Shown in pieces: positions 7,042 through 16,205 of a stretch of 32,657 nt of DNA (its first letter is position 1; every line of letters starts with the position of its first letter). The notes below the pieces were generated by a model, which was not told where the DNA came from, searched no databases, and saw only the letters and a list, made by a program, of their open reading frames with translations. Source of the DNA: CAIMZW01 sp037133095 (GTDB lineage Bacteria > Actinomycetota > Actinomycetes > Nanopelagicales > Nanopelagicaceae); the NCBI GenBank assembly GCA_037133095.1, contig JBAXOT010000021.1, positions 1 to 32,657 of the forward strand. Reading direction: 5' to 3'. The translations under genes were made by a program, and so were the position numbers.

Positions 7042-9002
7042 TTGGTCGCTTCCCGATAGTAGATATCGCACCAGTAGTTCGATTTGGTGATGAGGTCGTT
7101 GGCGTCAAGGCCGTTCCCGGTGAAAAGATCACGATTTCTGCCACAGTGACCCGGGAAGGACACGACGCGCTTGGCGTTCACGCAGTTCTCTTTGACCCAA
7201 GCGGACAAGAGAGCGCTCGATTGCCAATGCGGGAAGTTTGGCCCGGAACTGATCGCTACGAAGCCCAGCTCGTTCCTTCCTCAGTTGGTGCGTGGAAGTT
7301 TGCGATCGAGGCATTCGATGATCCGTTTCATACCTGGGAACATGATGCCGGTATCAAAATACCTGCAGGAATCGATGCCCAACTATGTCGGGACATCGGA
7401 ATCGAAATTTTCGAAGGCGCGATTGCGGCCAATGCACGCGGAAAGACTTTACTAGCCCCGGCTCTCGCTGCTTTAAAAGACGCCCAATTAACGCCGAGTG
7501 AAAGTTTCGAAAAAGCAACAACCGCGGAAATTAAGGAGTTCTTCCTCGAACATCCGACAAAACGTTTTGCCACCTTGTCTGACAAATTCCCAATTCGCGC
7601 CGAGCCTGCTCGTGCCCTCGTTGGTGCTTGGTATGAATTTTTTCCGCGGAGTGAAGGTGCAAAAAAGAACGCTGACGGCTCGATAACTTCCGGAACTTTC
7701 TTAACAGCCATGAAGCGCTTGCCTGCCGTTTCTGAAATGGGTTTTGACATTATTTATTTGCCTCCAATCCACCCGATTGGAAAGAGTTTTCGCAAAGGTA
7801 AGAACAACACTTTGACGCCAAGCATCACCGATCCTGGTGTGCCGTGGGCTATTGGCGGCGCAGATGGTGGGCATGATGCGATCAACGCCGAACTCGGAAC
7901 TATTGCGGACTTTGAAAAGTTTGTTGCCGAGGCCAAGAAAAACAAACTGGAGGTTGCTTTAGACATCGCGTTGCAAGCCAGTCCAGACCATCCCTGGGTA
8001 AAGCAACATCCCGAATGGTTCACTACTCGCCCAGACGGCTCTATCGCGTACGCCGAAAATCCACCAAAGAAATATCAGGATATTTATCCAATTAACTTTG
8101 ATAATGATTTTGCCGGTCTCGTTGATGAAGTAATGCGAATCTTGCTATTTTGGATTTCCAAAGGTGTGAAAACGTTTCGAGTTGATAATCCGCACACCAA
8201 GCCAGTTCGGTTTTGGCAAAAAGTCATCAGCGAAATTAATTACATCTACCCGGAGGCAATCTTTCTTTCGGAGGCTTTCACTCGGCCGGCCATGATGCAC
8301 TCTTTAGGTAAGGCAGGTTTTCAACAGTCTTACACCTACTTCACCTGGCGCACTACTAAATCTGAGCTAACCGATTATGGTAACGAGGTGGCCCATCACA
8401 GTTCAGCGTATTTCCGACCGAACTTCTGGGTCAATACTCCTGACATACTGCCCTTCCACCTACAGAGTGGTAATCCAGCAGTCTTTGCCCAGCGCGCCGT
8501 CCTAGCCTCAACCTTGTCCCCAGCGTGGGGAATGTATGCCGGTTATGAACTCTTCGAACATATTCCCATTCGTGATGGTGCGGAGGAATATCGGGATTCG
8601 GAGAAATACGAAATCAAGGTGCGAGACTGGGACGCTGCCAATAAAACGGGCTTGACCTTGGCTCCGTTCATCACAAAACTCAATCAGATTCGCCGCGAGC
8701 ACCCAGCCTTGCAACGACTACGAAACTTGCAATTCCACGCCACCGATTCCGATCAAGTGCTGGCCTATTCCAAACGAGAAGGTAATGACCTTATTCTTGT
8801 CGTGGTTAATCTTGATCCCATCCGAGCCCAGGAAACGACGGTGCATTGGAATATGTCAGCCCTTGAAATCCCTCACGACATCTTTCATGTGACCGACCTT
8901 CTTGACGGCCACGAGTTCACTTGGTCACCACATACCTTTGTGCGCTTGGACCCATCCCGTCCAGTCGGAAAAATCGCGCACATCGTGACGGTCAAAATCT
9001 GA
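7038..9002 (+). CDS. glgE: Alpha-1,4-glucan:maltose-1-phosphate maltosyltransferase
   Basis: GlgE (654 residues) transfers maltosyl units from maltose-1-phosphate onto alpha-1,4-glucan chains, the actinobacterial route to glycogen and capsular glucan. It is a GH13_3 protein: an N-terminal beta domain (about 1-110), an inserted helical segment (about 115-180), then the barrel. Nucleophile Asp383 is in FRVDNPHTKP and the acid/base Glu412 in FLSEAFTRP, the 29-residue spacing found in characterised GlgE. LPPIHPIGKSFRKGKNN and NFWVNTPDILP are further family blocks. The ATG overlaps the aceE stop (ATGA), and its stop overlaps the glgB ATG (TGATG). The usual partners treS and maltokinase, or glgA/glgM, which supply maltose-1-phosphate, are not nearby. 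Confidence 0.96.
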   Translation: MIGRFPIVDIAPVVRFGDEVVGVKAVPGEKITISATVTREGHDALGVHAVLFDPSGQESARLPMREVWPGTDRYEAQLVPSSVGAWKFAIEAFDDPFHTWEHDAGIKIPAGIDAQLCRDIGIEIFEGAIAANARGKTLLAPALAALKDAQLTPSESFEKATTAEIKEFFLEHPTKRFATLSDKFPIRAEPARALVGAWYEFFPRSEGAKKNADGSITSGTFLTAMKRLPAVSEMGFDIIYLPPIHPIGKSFRKGKNNTLTPSITDPGVPWAIGGADGGHDAINAELGTIADFEKFVAEAKKNKLEVALDIALQASPDHPWVKQHPEWFTTRPDGSIAYAENPPKKYQDIYPINFDNDFAGLVDEVMRILLFWISKGVKTFRVDNPHTKPVRFWQKVISEINYIYPEAIFLSEAFTRPAMMHSLGKAGFQQSYTYFTWRTTKSELTDYGNEVAHHSSAYFRPNFWVNTPDILPFHLQSGNPAVFAQRAVLASTLSPAWGMYAGYELFEHIPIRDGAEEYRDSEKYEIKVRDWDAANKTGLTLAPFITKLNQIRREHPALQRLRNLQFHATDSDQVLAYSKREGNDLILVVVNLDPIRAQETTVHWNMSALEIPHDIFHVTDLLDGHEFTWSPHTFVRLDPSRPVGKIAHIVTVKI

Positions 9003-10921
9003 TGGCCTCGTCGAAGAATAAAAATATTTCACCAGTTGGCTATCTCAATCCGCATTCCACTTTGGGTGAAGTAGACCTCTACCTCATTGGCGAAGGTCGA
9101 CACGAAGAGCTCTGGAAAGTTCTCGGGGCACATGTTCGTCGCGATGAAAAAGGCGAATTGATTGGAACCGCATTTTCAGTCTGGGCACCTAACGCGCATT
9201 CGGTCAGCCTTATTGGTGATCACAACTACTGGGATAAGAGGACTCATCCCATGGTCCCTCTTGGCAGCGCTGGAATTTGGGAGATTTTTATTCCGGGAAT
9301 CGGTGCTGGCAGCCGATATAAGTTTGCGATTCAACTAGGTCACGGTGGCTGGATTGATCACGCAGATCCGATGGCTCGCCAAACTGAAATCCCACCACTT
9401 ACTGCATCAGTCGTCGAAGAGACTCAATACCAGTGGGCCGATACCGACTGGATGAACCAGCGCGTGCACTTCGAGCCGTGGCGTTCGCCAGTCTCGATGT
9501 ACGAAGTACACCTTGGATCTTGGCGACCAGGCCTTTCCTATCAAGAATTGGCCATTGAATTAACGGAATACGTAAAGACCGAGGGTTTTACCCACGTCGA
9601 ATTTCTTCCCGTGATGGAACATCCTTTTGGTGGATCCTGGGGTTATCAAGTTACTTCTTTCTTTGCCCCAACTTCCAGATTTGGTTCTCCGGACGATTTC
9701 CGCCACTTGGTGGACGCGCTCCATGCCGCAGGAATCGGTGTCATTCTCGATTGGGTTCCAGCCCACTTTCCTAAAGATGAATGGGCACTCGCGAGTTTTG
9801 ATGGCACCGCCTTGTATGAGCACGAAGATCCACGAATGGGTTATCACCCAGACTGGGGTACCTTAATTTTCAATTACGGCCGGAATGAAGTTCGAAACTT
9901 CTTGGTGGCAAGTGCGCTCTATTGGTTGTTGGAATTTCATATCGACGGTATACGCGTTGATGCCGTGGCATCGATGCTCTATCTCGACTATTCACGCAAG
10001 GCGGGCGAGTGGATCCCCAACAAATTTGGCGGCCGCGAAAATCTTGAAGCCGTCTCCTTTATGCAAGAGGTCACGGCTACCGCTTACCGAAGGGCACCTG
10101 GCATCATGATGCTGGCCGAAGAATCGACCGCCTGGGGTGGGGTCACAAAACCCACTGCAGATAATGGGTTGGGCTTTGGCTTTAAGTGGAACATGGGTTG
10201 GATGCACGACACCTTGGAATACATCCAACACCAACCGATTCATCGGATGTACCACCACAACGAAATTACCTTTTCGATTCTCTATGCCTGGAGCGAGAAC
10301 TTTCTGCTACCGCTCTCTCATGATGAAGTCGTGCATGGCAAAGGTTCGCTCATTAACAAGATTCCCGGTGATCGTTGGCAAAAACTGGCCACCCTGCGCG
10401 CACTTTATGGCTTCATGTGGGCGCACCCAGGTAAGAAATTGCTCTTCATGGGATGTGAATTTGCCCAGAACGATGAATGGAGCGAATCTCGATCGCTCGA
10501 CTGGCATCTCACCGATTTCGATGAACATCGGGGAATTCAAACTGCGATCAAAGATCTCAACCACGAATACACCGCTCTTGCCTCGTTGTGGCAAAAAGAT
10601 GTTTCTGCTGAGGGTTTTGGTTGGTTAATCGGTGACGATGGCGCAGGGAATACCTTGGCCTTTGTTCGCTATGACGATGCGCATAATCCGGTTGTTGTGG
10701 TTACCAACTTCTCCCCGGTGCCGCATGAGTTCTATCGACTGCCTTTGCCTCGATCAGGAAAATGGCGCGAAGTCATTAACACCGACGATCTGAAATATGG
10801 TGGTTCCGGTGTTTCAAATGGGACAGTCACAGCCGAAGAAATTTCATATCACGGCTACCCAGCTGTTTCCACGCTGCGAATACCACCGCTAGCGACAATT
10901 TGGTTAGTACCCGAGGCTTAA
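9002..10921 (+). CDS. glgB: 1,4-alpha-glucan branching enzyme
   Basis: GlgB (639 residues) cuts alpha-1,4 chains and rejoins them as alpha-1,6 branches, working with GlgE. A CBM48 domain (about 40-130, TAFSVWAPNAHSVSLIGDHNYW) precedes the GH13 barrel. Catalytic residues are Asp320 (GIRVDAVASM), Glu373 (MMLAEEST) and transition-state Asp441 (SHDEVVHGKGS); the spacings of 53 and 68 residues equal those of E. coli GlgB. I start at ATG 9002, which overlaps the glgE stop as TGATG, rather than at an in-frame start 81 bases upstream whose leading residues lie inside glgE and have no family character. It lacks the extra N-terminal module of longer GlgB forms. The stop overlaps the stop of the convergent MFS gene. 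Confidence 0.96.
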   Translation: MASSKNKNISPVGYLNPHSTLGEVDLYLIGEGRHEELWKVLGAHVRRDEKGELIGTAFSVWAPNAHSVSLIGDHNYWDKRTHPMVPLGSAGIWEIFIPGIGAGSRYKFAIQLGHGGWIDHADPMARQTEIPPLTASVVEETQYQWADTDWMNQRVHFEPWRSPVSMYEVHLGSWRPGLSYQELAIELTEYVKTEGFTHVEFLPVMEHPFGGSWGYQVTSFFAPTSRFGSPDDFRHLVDALHAAGIGVILDWVPAHFPKDEWALASFDGTALYEHEDPRMGYHPDWGTLIFNYGRNEVRNFLVASALYWLLEFHIDGIRVDAVASMLYLDYSRKAGEWIPNKFGGRENLEAVSFMQEVTATAYRRAPGIMMLAEESTAWGGVTKPTADNGLGFGFKWNMGWMHDTLEYIQHQPIHRMYHHNEITFSILYAWSENFLLPLSHDEVVHGKGSLINKIPGDRWQKLATLRALYGFMWAHPGKKLLFMGCEFAQNDEWSESRSLDWHLTDFDEHRGIQTAIKDLNHEYTALASLWQKDVSAEGFGWLIGDDGAGNTLAFVRYDDAHNPVVVVTNFSPVPHEFYRLPLPRSGKWREVINTDDLKYGGSGVSNGTVTAEEISYHGYPAVSTLRIPPLATIWLVPEA

Positions 10922-12117
10922 ACCTTCACGATTTCATCGCGACCAAGTTGTGAAACCGTGGCTACGGTGATGAGCATTAGTCCGGGAATGACGAGGGCGA
11001 AGAGCACTGATGTCGCCTGGGCGACCCAGGAAATTCCAATTTTGATAAAGGCAATCAAGATCGTGTTCACAAATCCCAATTGCGCCACGACAACGCTGCC
11101 CGGCAAATCCGACTTGCGCCCGGCAATACCAAAAAATGATGGCGCCAAATGAGAACAGCCAACACCTCCAGCAACAAATCCCAACAGAACAATCAAGAAC
11201 CCAACATTCTTATGTGAGTGCGCTACTAGAGTGCCGAGGATTTCGAGAACTACAAATGAAATTCCACCATAGATCGGTGGCACTCGCATCCAAAATCGCT
11301 CGGGCCGAACCAAAAGCAATTTATCAATCGTGAATCTCACCGAGATCATCGAAAGCATAAAAACGATGTAGGGCAAAATGCTTAAGGCCGGACTCATCCC
11401 TATTTGCTCTTTGGCAAAAATGGTGGCCCAGTCATTGGTTGCGAATTCGATCATTAAGGCACCGAGTAGGCCAAAGGTAATCAATCGTTCAAAGCCGAAA
11501 GCGGCAATCAAATTCTTAAGATGCAACGGGCTCGGTGCATCGTGCTCTTTGCTGCCTGCAAAGAAGTCGCCTCGCAATTTCCATATTGAATATTGCGTTG
11601 CACACCAAATGACAATCATCATTACATCAATATGCCAAGCCAGACTTATATGCGAAGTAATGACAAAGGCAAAAATCGCAGTGGTTACTGCACCGAGGCT
11701 CCAGAGACCGTGCAGCTTTGGAATCATCACCAATCCGGTCTCTTCCTGTCGATACAGTGCCTGGCCGTTGGTGCTGATGTGATACGAGGATAAAGCCAAG
11801 CCAGTAAGAACATTAACGACCAGAAACAACCAAGCAGTGTGCAAGTGTGGCATTACCGCAACGCCCAAATACATAACGGTGGAAGAAATCATAAGCACTG
11901 GCTTTGGCCCCACGCGGTGAACCACGTGACCACCAAACAAAAGTGCAATAACAGAACCGACGCCACCAAGGCTCAACAACGTCCCAAAAGCTCCGTTGTC
12001 GATGCCAAGGTTATGTTTAATCTCTGGATTTCGAGGGGCTACTGCCATGATCCCAACACCAAAGAGAAAGAAGAGCAGGTTTAAGTGAGTCTTTTCGCTG
12101 CGTCCTAGAGTTTTCAA
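10918..12117 (-). CDS. MFS transporter, about 12 membrane helices
   Basis: A 399-residue major facilitator superfamily permease. Hydrophobic segments alternate with short loops along the whole chain. The loop between helices 2 and 3 carries GGHVVHRVGPKPVLM, a variant of the MFS GxxxDRxGRR motif. The general look resembles YbjJ-like MFS proteins; the substrate cannot be predicted. I take TTG 12117 as the start: it overlaps the TGA of the upstream gene as TTGA, the coupling seen at other junctions in this window. It is the last gene of a three-gene minus-strand operon and converges on glgB with a 4-base overlap of stops, leaving no room for a terminator between them. Confidence 0.85.
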   Translation of the reverse strand: MKTLGRSEKTHLNLLFFLFGVGIMAVAPRNPEIKHNLGIDNGAFGTLLSLGGVGSVIALLFGGHVVHRVGPKPVLMISSTVMYLGVAVMPHLHTAWLFLVVNVLTGLALSSYHISTNGQALYRQEETGLVMIPKLHGLWSLGAVTTAIFAFVITSHISLAWHIDVMMIVIWCATQYSIWKLRGDFFAGSKEHDAPSPLHLKNLIAAFGFERLITFGLLGALMIEFATNDWATIFAKEQIGMSPALSILPYIVFMLSMISVRFTIDKLLLVRPERFWMRVPPIYGGISFVVLEILGTLVAHSHKNVGFLIVLLGFVAGGVGCSHLAPSFFGIAGRKSDLPGSVVVAQLGFVNTILIAFIKIGISWVAQATSVLFALVIPGLMLITVATVSQLGRDEIVKV

Positions 12118-13025
12118 AAGAGCGCACTAGCCAGAGCCTGTCGGGCTTTGGCCAAAATCGGATCGGATGGGTCTATCAAGGTGAAAAGTTCGAGCAAGTG
12201 TTCGCGAACAATCTTGCGTTCATCCCCTGAAGTTGTCTTCACCAAAGAGGTGAGACGCGCGAAGGCTTCGGAATAAGAGCCTAATAACAATTGCAAATCT
12301 GCAGCCAGCAGTTGCTTCTCGACATCAAGCAGATTTTCATCGGCATCAGAAATCGCAACCGCGGTGTCAACGCCACTGGTCCGGATAAACAATTCGGTTT
12401 GAGCCAATCCGATCTTTGCCATTGGGTCAAATGGGGAACGTTGCAACCACTTGAGATAAGCCACCTTTGCGCCGGGAAAATCTCCGGCTTCTAGCGCCGT
12501 CATAGCCTCTAATTCTTCTGCTTCCATCGGGGGCTCGGCAGAAACCGGAGTCGATGAGCCATCCGTCATGGGAGCAGTACCGACACCTTTCTCAAAGGCG
12601 AGCGATAAAACTTTGTCCACCACCAATCGAATTTGCGCTTCCGGCGGAACCGATTCAAAGAGCGGAACAATCTGCTCCTGAATCAAAGCAACTGCGTATG
12701 GCACCGACTGAACTTGCAGCGCTTGAGCCACGGCTGGTTGCGCATCGACATTGACGGAACCGAGAATCCATTTCGATTGATCAGGATTGGCAAGATCCGC
12801 GGAATTGAACTTTGAAAGCGTCTCCAAGACTTGCTGGGACTGCGAACTACGAGGTGACCAACAAACAAGAATCACTACATTTTTATGGGATGCTCCAAGG
12901 AACTCCTGAACCAAATTCTCGGCAGTGACATTTATTGCCTGGTTGGCGCCCTGGTTCTTCGGTGTTGCTAGAGCGCTGAGATCAACCGCGCGGGCAAAAT
13001 TTTTCGGTAGCGATGGCATACTCAT
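12114..13025 (-). CDS. Thioredoxin-fold / TPR protein (YbbN/CnoX-like), cysteine-free active site
   Basis: A 303-residue protein. Residues about 30-145 form a thioredoxin-like domain (NVVILVCWSPRSSQS, ILGSVNVDAQPAVAQALQVQSVPYAVAL including the cis-Pro SVPY) and residues about 170-303 a helical TPR region of the YbbN type (ALEAGDFPGAKVAYLKWLQRSPFDP). In place of WCGPC it has W56-S57-P58-R59-S60, so both redox cysteines are replaced by serine. It cannot be a disulphide reductase and more likely acts as a holdase co-chaperone, as the YbbN family does. The ATG at 13025 overlaps the stop of the DUF4032 gene (ATGA). A second ATG two codons later is also possible. Confidence 0.87.
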   Translation of the reverse strand: MSMPSLPKNFARAVDLSALATPKNQGANQAINVTAENLVQEFLGASHKNVVILVCWSPRSSQSQQVLETLSKFNSADLANPDQSKWILGSVNVDAQPAVAQALQVQSVPYAVALIQEQIVPLFESVPPEAQIRLVVDKVLSLAFEKGVGTAPMTDGSSTPVSAEPPMEAEELEAMTALEAGDFPGAKVAYLKWLQRSPFDPMAKIGLAQTELFIRTSGVDTAVAISDADENLLDVEKQLLAADLQLLLGSYSEAFARLTSLVKTTSGDERKIVREHLLELFTLIDPSDPILAKARQALASALF

Positions 13026-14287
13026 ACAAACAATTCACTTTCCATCATCTCGGCTTGATTTGGATCGATGACCGCAGTTCCGCTGTCGGTGCGGAAAGGC
13101 AACACTGCTGAAATATAGTCCTGAGTGGCAAAATCAATTCCGACATCGCGCCCAGCTTTTTCGCCCAAATACCAACGGTGCTCGAGAATCTCATGGAACA
13201 TCTGAGCCGGTTCCACCCGCCCCCGAAGCTCATCGGGAATCTGATTGATGACGTGATCAAAAACCTCCACCAGCCAACGGCGAGCGCTCTCTTCAATAGG
13301 CGGAGAAGGTTTCTTCTCGCGCGATCGATACCTATCGAATGAGGCCAACAGGCGCTTTGCCTGTAACTCTTCTGCGTGCAGGCCAAGCAGTTCCAGCAAA
13401 CGATTTTGATGATATCCGGCGGCAACAAGCTTGGGCAGAAACGTCAGTCCACCCTCTTCGCCACCAATCTTGACTTCAACTTCTTCCACCGCAAAGCCAA
13501 GGTCGTGCAATGATCGCATCGCCCCTTCGACGGCATGGCGGTCTTTCGGATCTAAAATTTGCGGCTCGCGCAACATTTTCCACAATCTTCGATACCTGCG
13601 AATCACACCTTCACTGGCACGAATTGGATCCATACCGGGATGGAGCAGACCTGCACAGGCTAGATCTTCTAACTCCGCAGCCACATTGAAGTGGGCGATT
13701 TCTAAATCATGTTCACGTTGCCCGTCGGTCAGAGTCGCATGAAATTCGCCAGTCTCGGCATCGACTAAATAGGCTGAATACTCGTTGGCGTCCCGACGGA
13801 ACAAGGTATTACTGAGCGAACAATCACCCCACCAGAACCCGAGTAAATGCATCCGCACCAAGAGCAGTGCCAAAGCGTTGGCCATATTAACAATCTCATG
13901 TGGCGTGATATTCGCGCTGAGAATGACACGATACGGCAAGGAAAAGGGCAGGTAGCGCGTGACCAAGGCGGCGGGAAGTTCATTGCCTTCTGGATCAGTT
14001 CGACCTTCAACAACCGCAATGGGTTCCACCGATGGCGCATATCTGTGGGTCAGTTCGCGAAGAATTGTGTATTCACGATTGGCGAATTCCGGCACCGTCT
14101 CTTTGACGGCATAAACCTCTGCGCCTTCTTCTTCCGAGGCATGTACAAGCCGCACCACGTGGCGCGAAATACCGCGCATATCGGTCAAAGTAGGATCTTC
14201 TGGCCATTCCTCAAGGGGTTGGGTCCAGGGCAAGAGTGCACAGGCGGCGATTTCTTCGCCTAAGCCTACAATTCGCAACTCCGCCAT
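13022..14287 (-). CDS. DUF4032 protein with kinase-like N-terminal half
   Basis: A 421-residue protein widespread in actinobacteria. The N-terminal half resembles small-molecule or lipopolysaccharide kinases (InaA-like): YAVKETVPEFANREYTILREL suggests the ATP lysine and helix-C glutamate, GFWWGDCSLSNTLF stands where HxDxxxxN lies in kinases, and AYLVDAETGEFH stands for the DxG segment. The first catalytic-loop residue is Trp rather than His. The C-terminal half matches DUF4032 (DVGIDFATQDYISAVLPFRTD). The substrate is unknown. It is the first gene of an operon with the thioredoxin-TPR protein and an MFS transporter; all junctions overlap by 4 bases. It diverges from the AI-2E family permease. 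Confidence 0.85.
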   Translation of the reverse strand: MAELRIVGLGEEIAACALLPWTQPLEEWPEDPTLTDMRGISRHVVRLVHASEEEGAEVYAVKETVPEFANREYTILRELTHRYAPSVEPIAVVEGRTDPEGNELPAALVTRYLPFSLPYRVILSANITPHEIVNMANALALLLVRMHLLGFWWGDCSLSNTLFRRDANEYSAYLVDAETGEFHATLTDGQREHDLEIAHFNVAAELEDLACAGLLHPGMDPIRASEGVIRRYRRLWKMLREPQILDPKDRHAVEGAMRSLHDLGFAVEEVEVKIGGEEGGLTFLPKLVAAGYHQNRLLELLGLHAEELQAKRLLASFDRYRSREKKPSPPIEESARRWLVEVFDHVINQIPDELRGRVEPAQMFHEILEHRWYLGEKAGRDVGIDFATQDYISAVLPFRTDSGTAVIDPNQAEMMESELFV

Positions 14288-14424
14288 GGGTTAATTCTCT
14301 CGCATCAGGACCAACCCTGCCCACCAACCAGGTTAACTGTAGGTGAGAAATGGTGGGAGTTTGTGTTACGTATCTCATCTTTACCTCAATAAGGTCGATA
14401 AAATGCCCGAATGGAGTTGAACTG

Positions 14425-15540
14425 ATGGAACTGAAGAAGCCAAGCCTTAAACGTGAGCGCCCAACACCCCTTGCCGAGAACCTCGGCGCCTCTGGCGCCC
14501 CCTTGGATCGTGGTCACCCCTTCTATTTTGGCTTCCTCGCCGCCGCCGGTGGCGTCTGCGCTATTACCTTGCTGCGAGCCCTAGCCTCGGCCAGCCAAGT
14601 TTTCGTTCTCATCATCATCTCGCTCTTCTTGGCCGCCGGCCTCAATCCTGCGGTCGAGTTCTTCCGACGCCGAGGCCTTTCCCGAGGTGCCGCAGTCACT
14701 TCCATTGTCGGCATTGTTTTACTATTCGTCGCCCTCTTTGCCTGGGTCGTCGTGCCACCCGTTTTCCATCAGGTCACCTCGCTATATAACAATGCTCCTA
14801 ATCTGATTGCAGAGCTAAAACACAATTCTTGGATTGCAAAACTGAATCAGAATTACGGCATTATCGATTCGCTCCAAACGAAGGTGACCAATTCAGTCAA
14901 GAACGGGCAATTTGTTGTGAGTGCATTTGGTGGTGTTTTAGGAGTTGGCAAGGCTGTCGTTTCTGGCGCTTTTGCGGCGCTCACCATTCTTATTCTTACC
15001 TTGTACTTCCTGGCCTCTTTTCCAAGTGTCACCAAAGTTGCTTACCGCATCATCCCTGCCAGCCGTCGCGATCGAGTTGGTTCGTTGACAGATGCCATCG
15101 TGACTCGAGTTGGTGCCTTCGTAGGTGGCCAAGCGACCGCAGCAGTGATCTCCGGCATATTCGCTTTCATCCTTGGCCATGCGCTTCGAATTCCCTATGC
15201 CACGGCGCTCGCGATGTTGGTTTTTGTCTGCGATTTGATTCCACTCATCGGCCACCTCTTAGGTTGCACAACTTTGACCTTAGTCGCCCTGACAAAATCA
15301 CCGACAACTGCAGTCATCGCGCTGCTGGCTTATCTGTTCTATGTTCAAATAGAAAATTACGTGATCATGCCAAGGATAATGAAACGTTCACTTTCTTTGC
15401 CCGGCGTGGTAACAATTATTGCCGCTCTGACCGGAACAAGTTTGCTCGGTCTCGTCGGTGGAATACTTTCGATTCCGATAGCGGCTGCCGTACTGCTCAT
15501 TCTTGACGAAGTGGTCTATCCGAAGGCGGCAAATTCTTAG
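14425..15540 (+). CDS. AI-2E family transporter (UPF0118)
   Basis: A 371-residue integral membrane protein of the AI-2E exporter family, which includes TqsA and Na+/H+ antiporter-like members; the substrate here is unknown. It shows the usual layout: two hydrophobic helices near residues 35-80, one near 90-115, a soluble segment (VTSLYNNAPNLIAELK), then helices in the second half, with the conserved YFLASFP, ALRIPYATALAMLVFVCDLIPLIGHLLG and QIENYVIMPRIM blocks. ATG 14425 is chosen because GGAG lies 8 bases upstream and the protein begins MELKK; an upstream in-frame start would add 25 residues without a matching ribosome site. It stands alone and diverges from the DUF4032 operon. Confidence 0.88.
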   Translation: MELKKPSLKRERPTPLAENLGASGAPLDRGHPFYFGFLAAAGGVCAITLLRALASASQVFVLIIISLFLAAGLNPAVEFFRRRGLSRGAAVTSIVGIVLLFVALFAWVVVPPVFHQVTSLYNNAPNLIAELKHNSWIAKLNQNYGIIDSLQTKVTNSVKNGQFVVSAFGGVLGVGKAVVSGAFAALTILILTLYFLASFPSVTKVAYRIIPASRRDRVGSLTDAIVTRVGAFVGGQATAAVISGIFAFILGHALRIPYATALAMLVFVCDLIPLIGHLLGCTTLTLVALTKSPTTAVIALLAYLFYVQIENYVIMPRIMKRSLSLPGVVTIIAALTGTSLLGLVGGILSIPIAAAVLLILDEVVYPKAANS

Positions 15541-15696
15541 ATAACTACGCGGCCCAGTATGGACCTAATTCAGATAGAAATTAACCTGAAACCACGTGGA
15601 AAGTTATAAGAATTGACCTGTCAATCTTTCGCAGAGTATTTCCTTTTCATATTAAACGGACAAGAATTGAGATACTAAGTTCAGATAGGTATCGAT

Positions 15697-16188
15697 TTGC
15701 TTAAAAAACTTGTTTCAGGAGGATTAGCAATCGCCGCTGGAGCTGCCATATGGGGAGTAGCCGGCCAAGATCACACAATTCGAAGTCCGACTGGAGCGAT
15801 TGTAAAAAGTGGTCAGTTAGGAGCATTTGTCACAAAACTTGGCGACTGTTTTGCCAGCCTGCCATCTACTGATTCCAGTGGGCTTGGATCAGTATCAACC
15901 GTTGAAGGTATTCCGTGCACATCCCCACATCATTGGCAAGTTATTTTCAAAGGTGCCCTGAATCTCGGAACTTACGACTTATCGCAAATCAAATTGGAAT
16001 CAGAGGATATCTGTAAGTCTGACCTAAACAAATTAGCAAATACTTTGCAATCTTCTATGGTAACCGAATACCAAAGCGCACAAACCAATATTCTCTTCCC
16101 CACGTCGGATTCTTGGAGTAACGGGGATCGAAGTGTTGATTGCATTCTTGGAAGCGAAACCCAGACTTTTTCCGATTCTTTAATTTGA
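15697..16188 (+). CDS. Septum_form-like small membrane-anchored protein
   Basis: A 163-residue protein with a hydrophobic N-terminal segment (residues about 5-23), probably a signal anchor, and an outside domain with four cysteines (51, 74, 106, 149). The pattern LGDCF, then GIPCTSPHHW, then a late DCIL, matches the Septum_form (PF13845-type) domain of actinobacterial envelope proteins: GDCF followed by VPCxxPHxxEV. The role of the domain is poorly known despite its name. The start is TTG 15697, with AGATAGGT just upstream; there is no ATG near. It converges on the tubulin-like operon with only 17 bases between stops, so a functional link to that envelope system is possible. Confidence 0.72.
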   Translation: MLKKLVSGGLAIAAGAAIWGVAGQDHTIRSPTGAIVKSGQLGAFVTKLGDCFASLPSTDSSGLGSVSTVEGIPCTSPHHWQVIFKGALNLGTYDLSQIKLESEDICKSDLNKLANTLQSSMVTEYQSAQTNILFPTSDSWSNGDRSVDCILGSETQTFSDSLI

Positions 16189-16205
16189 AGTCAGAAGAAT
16201 TAGTG

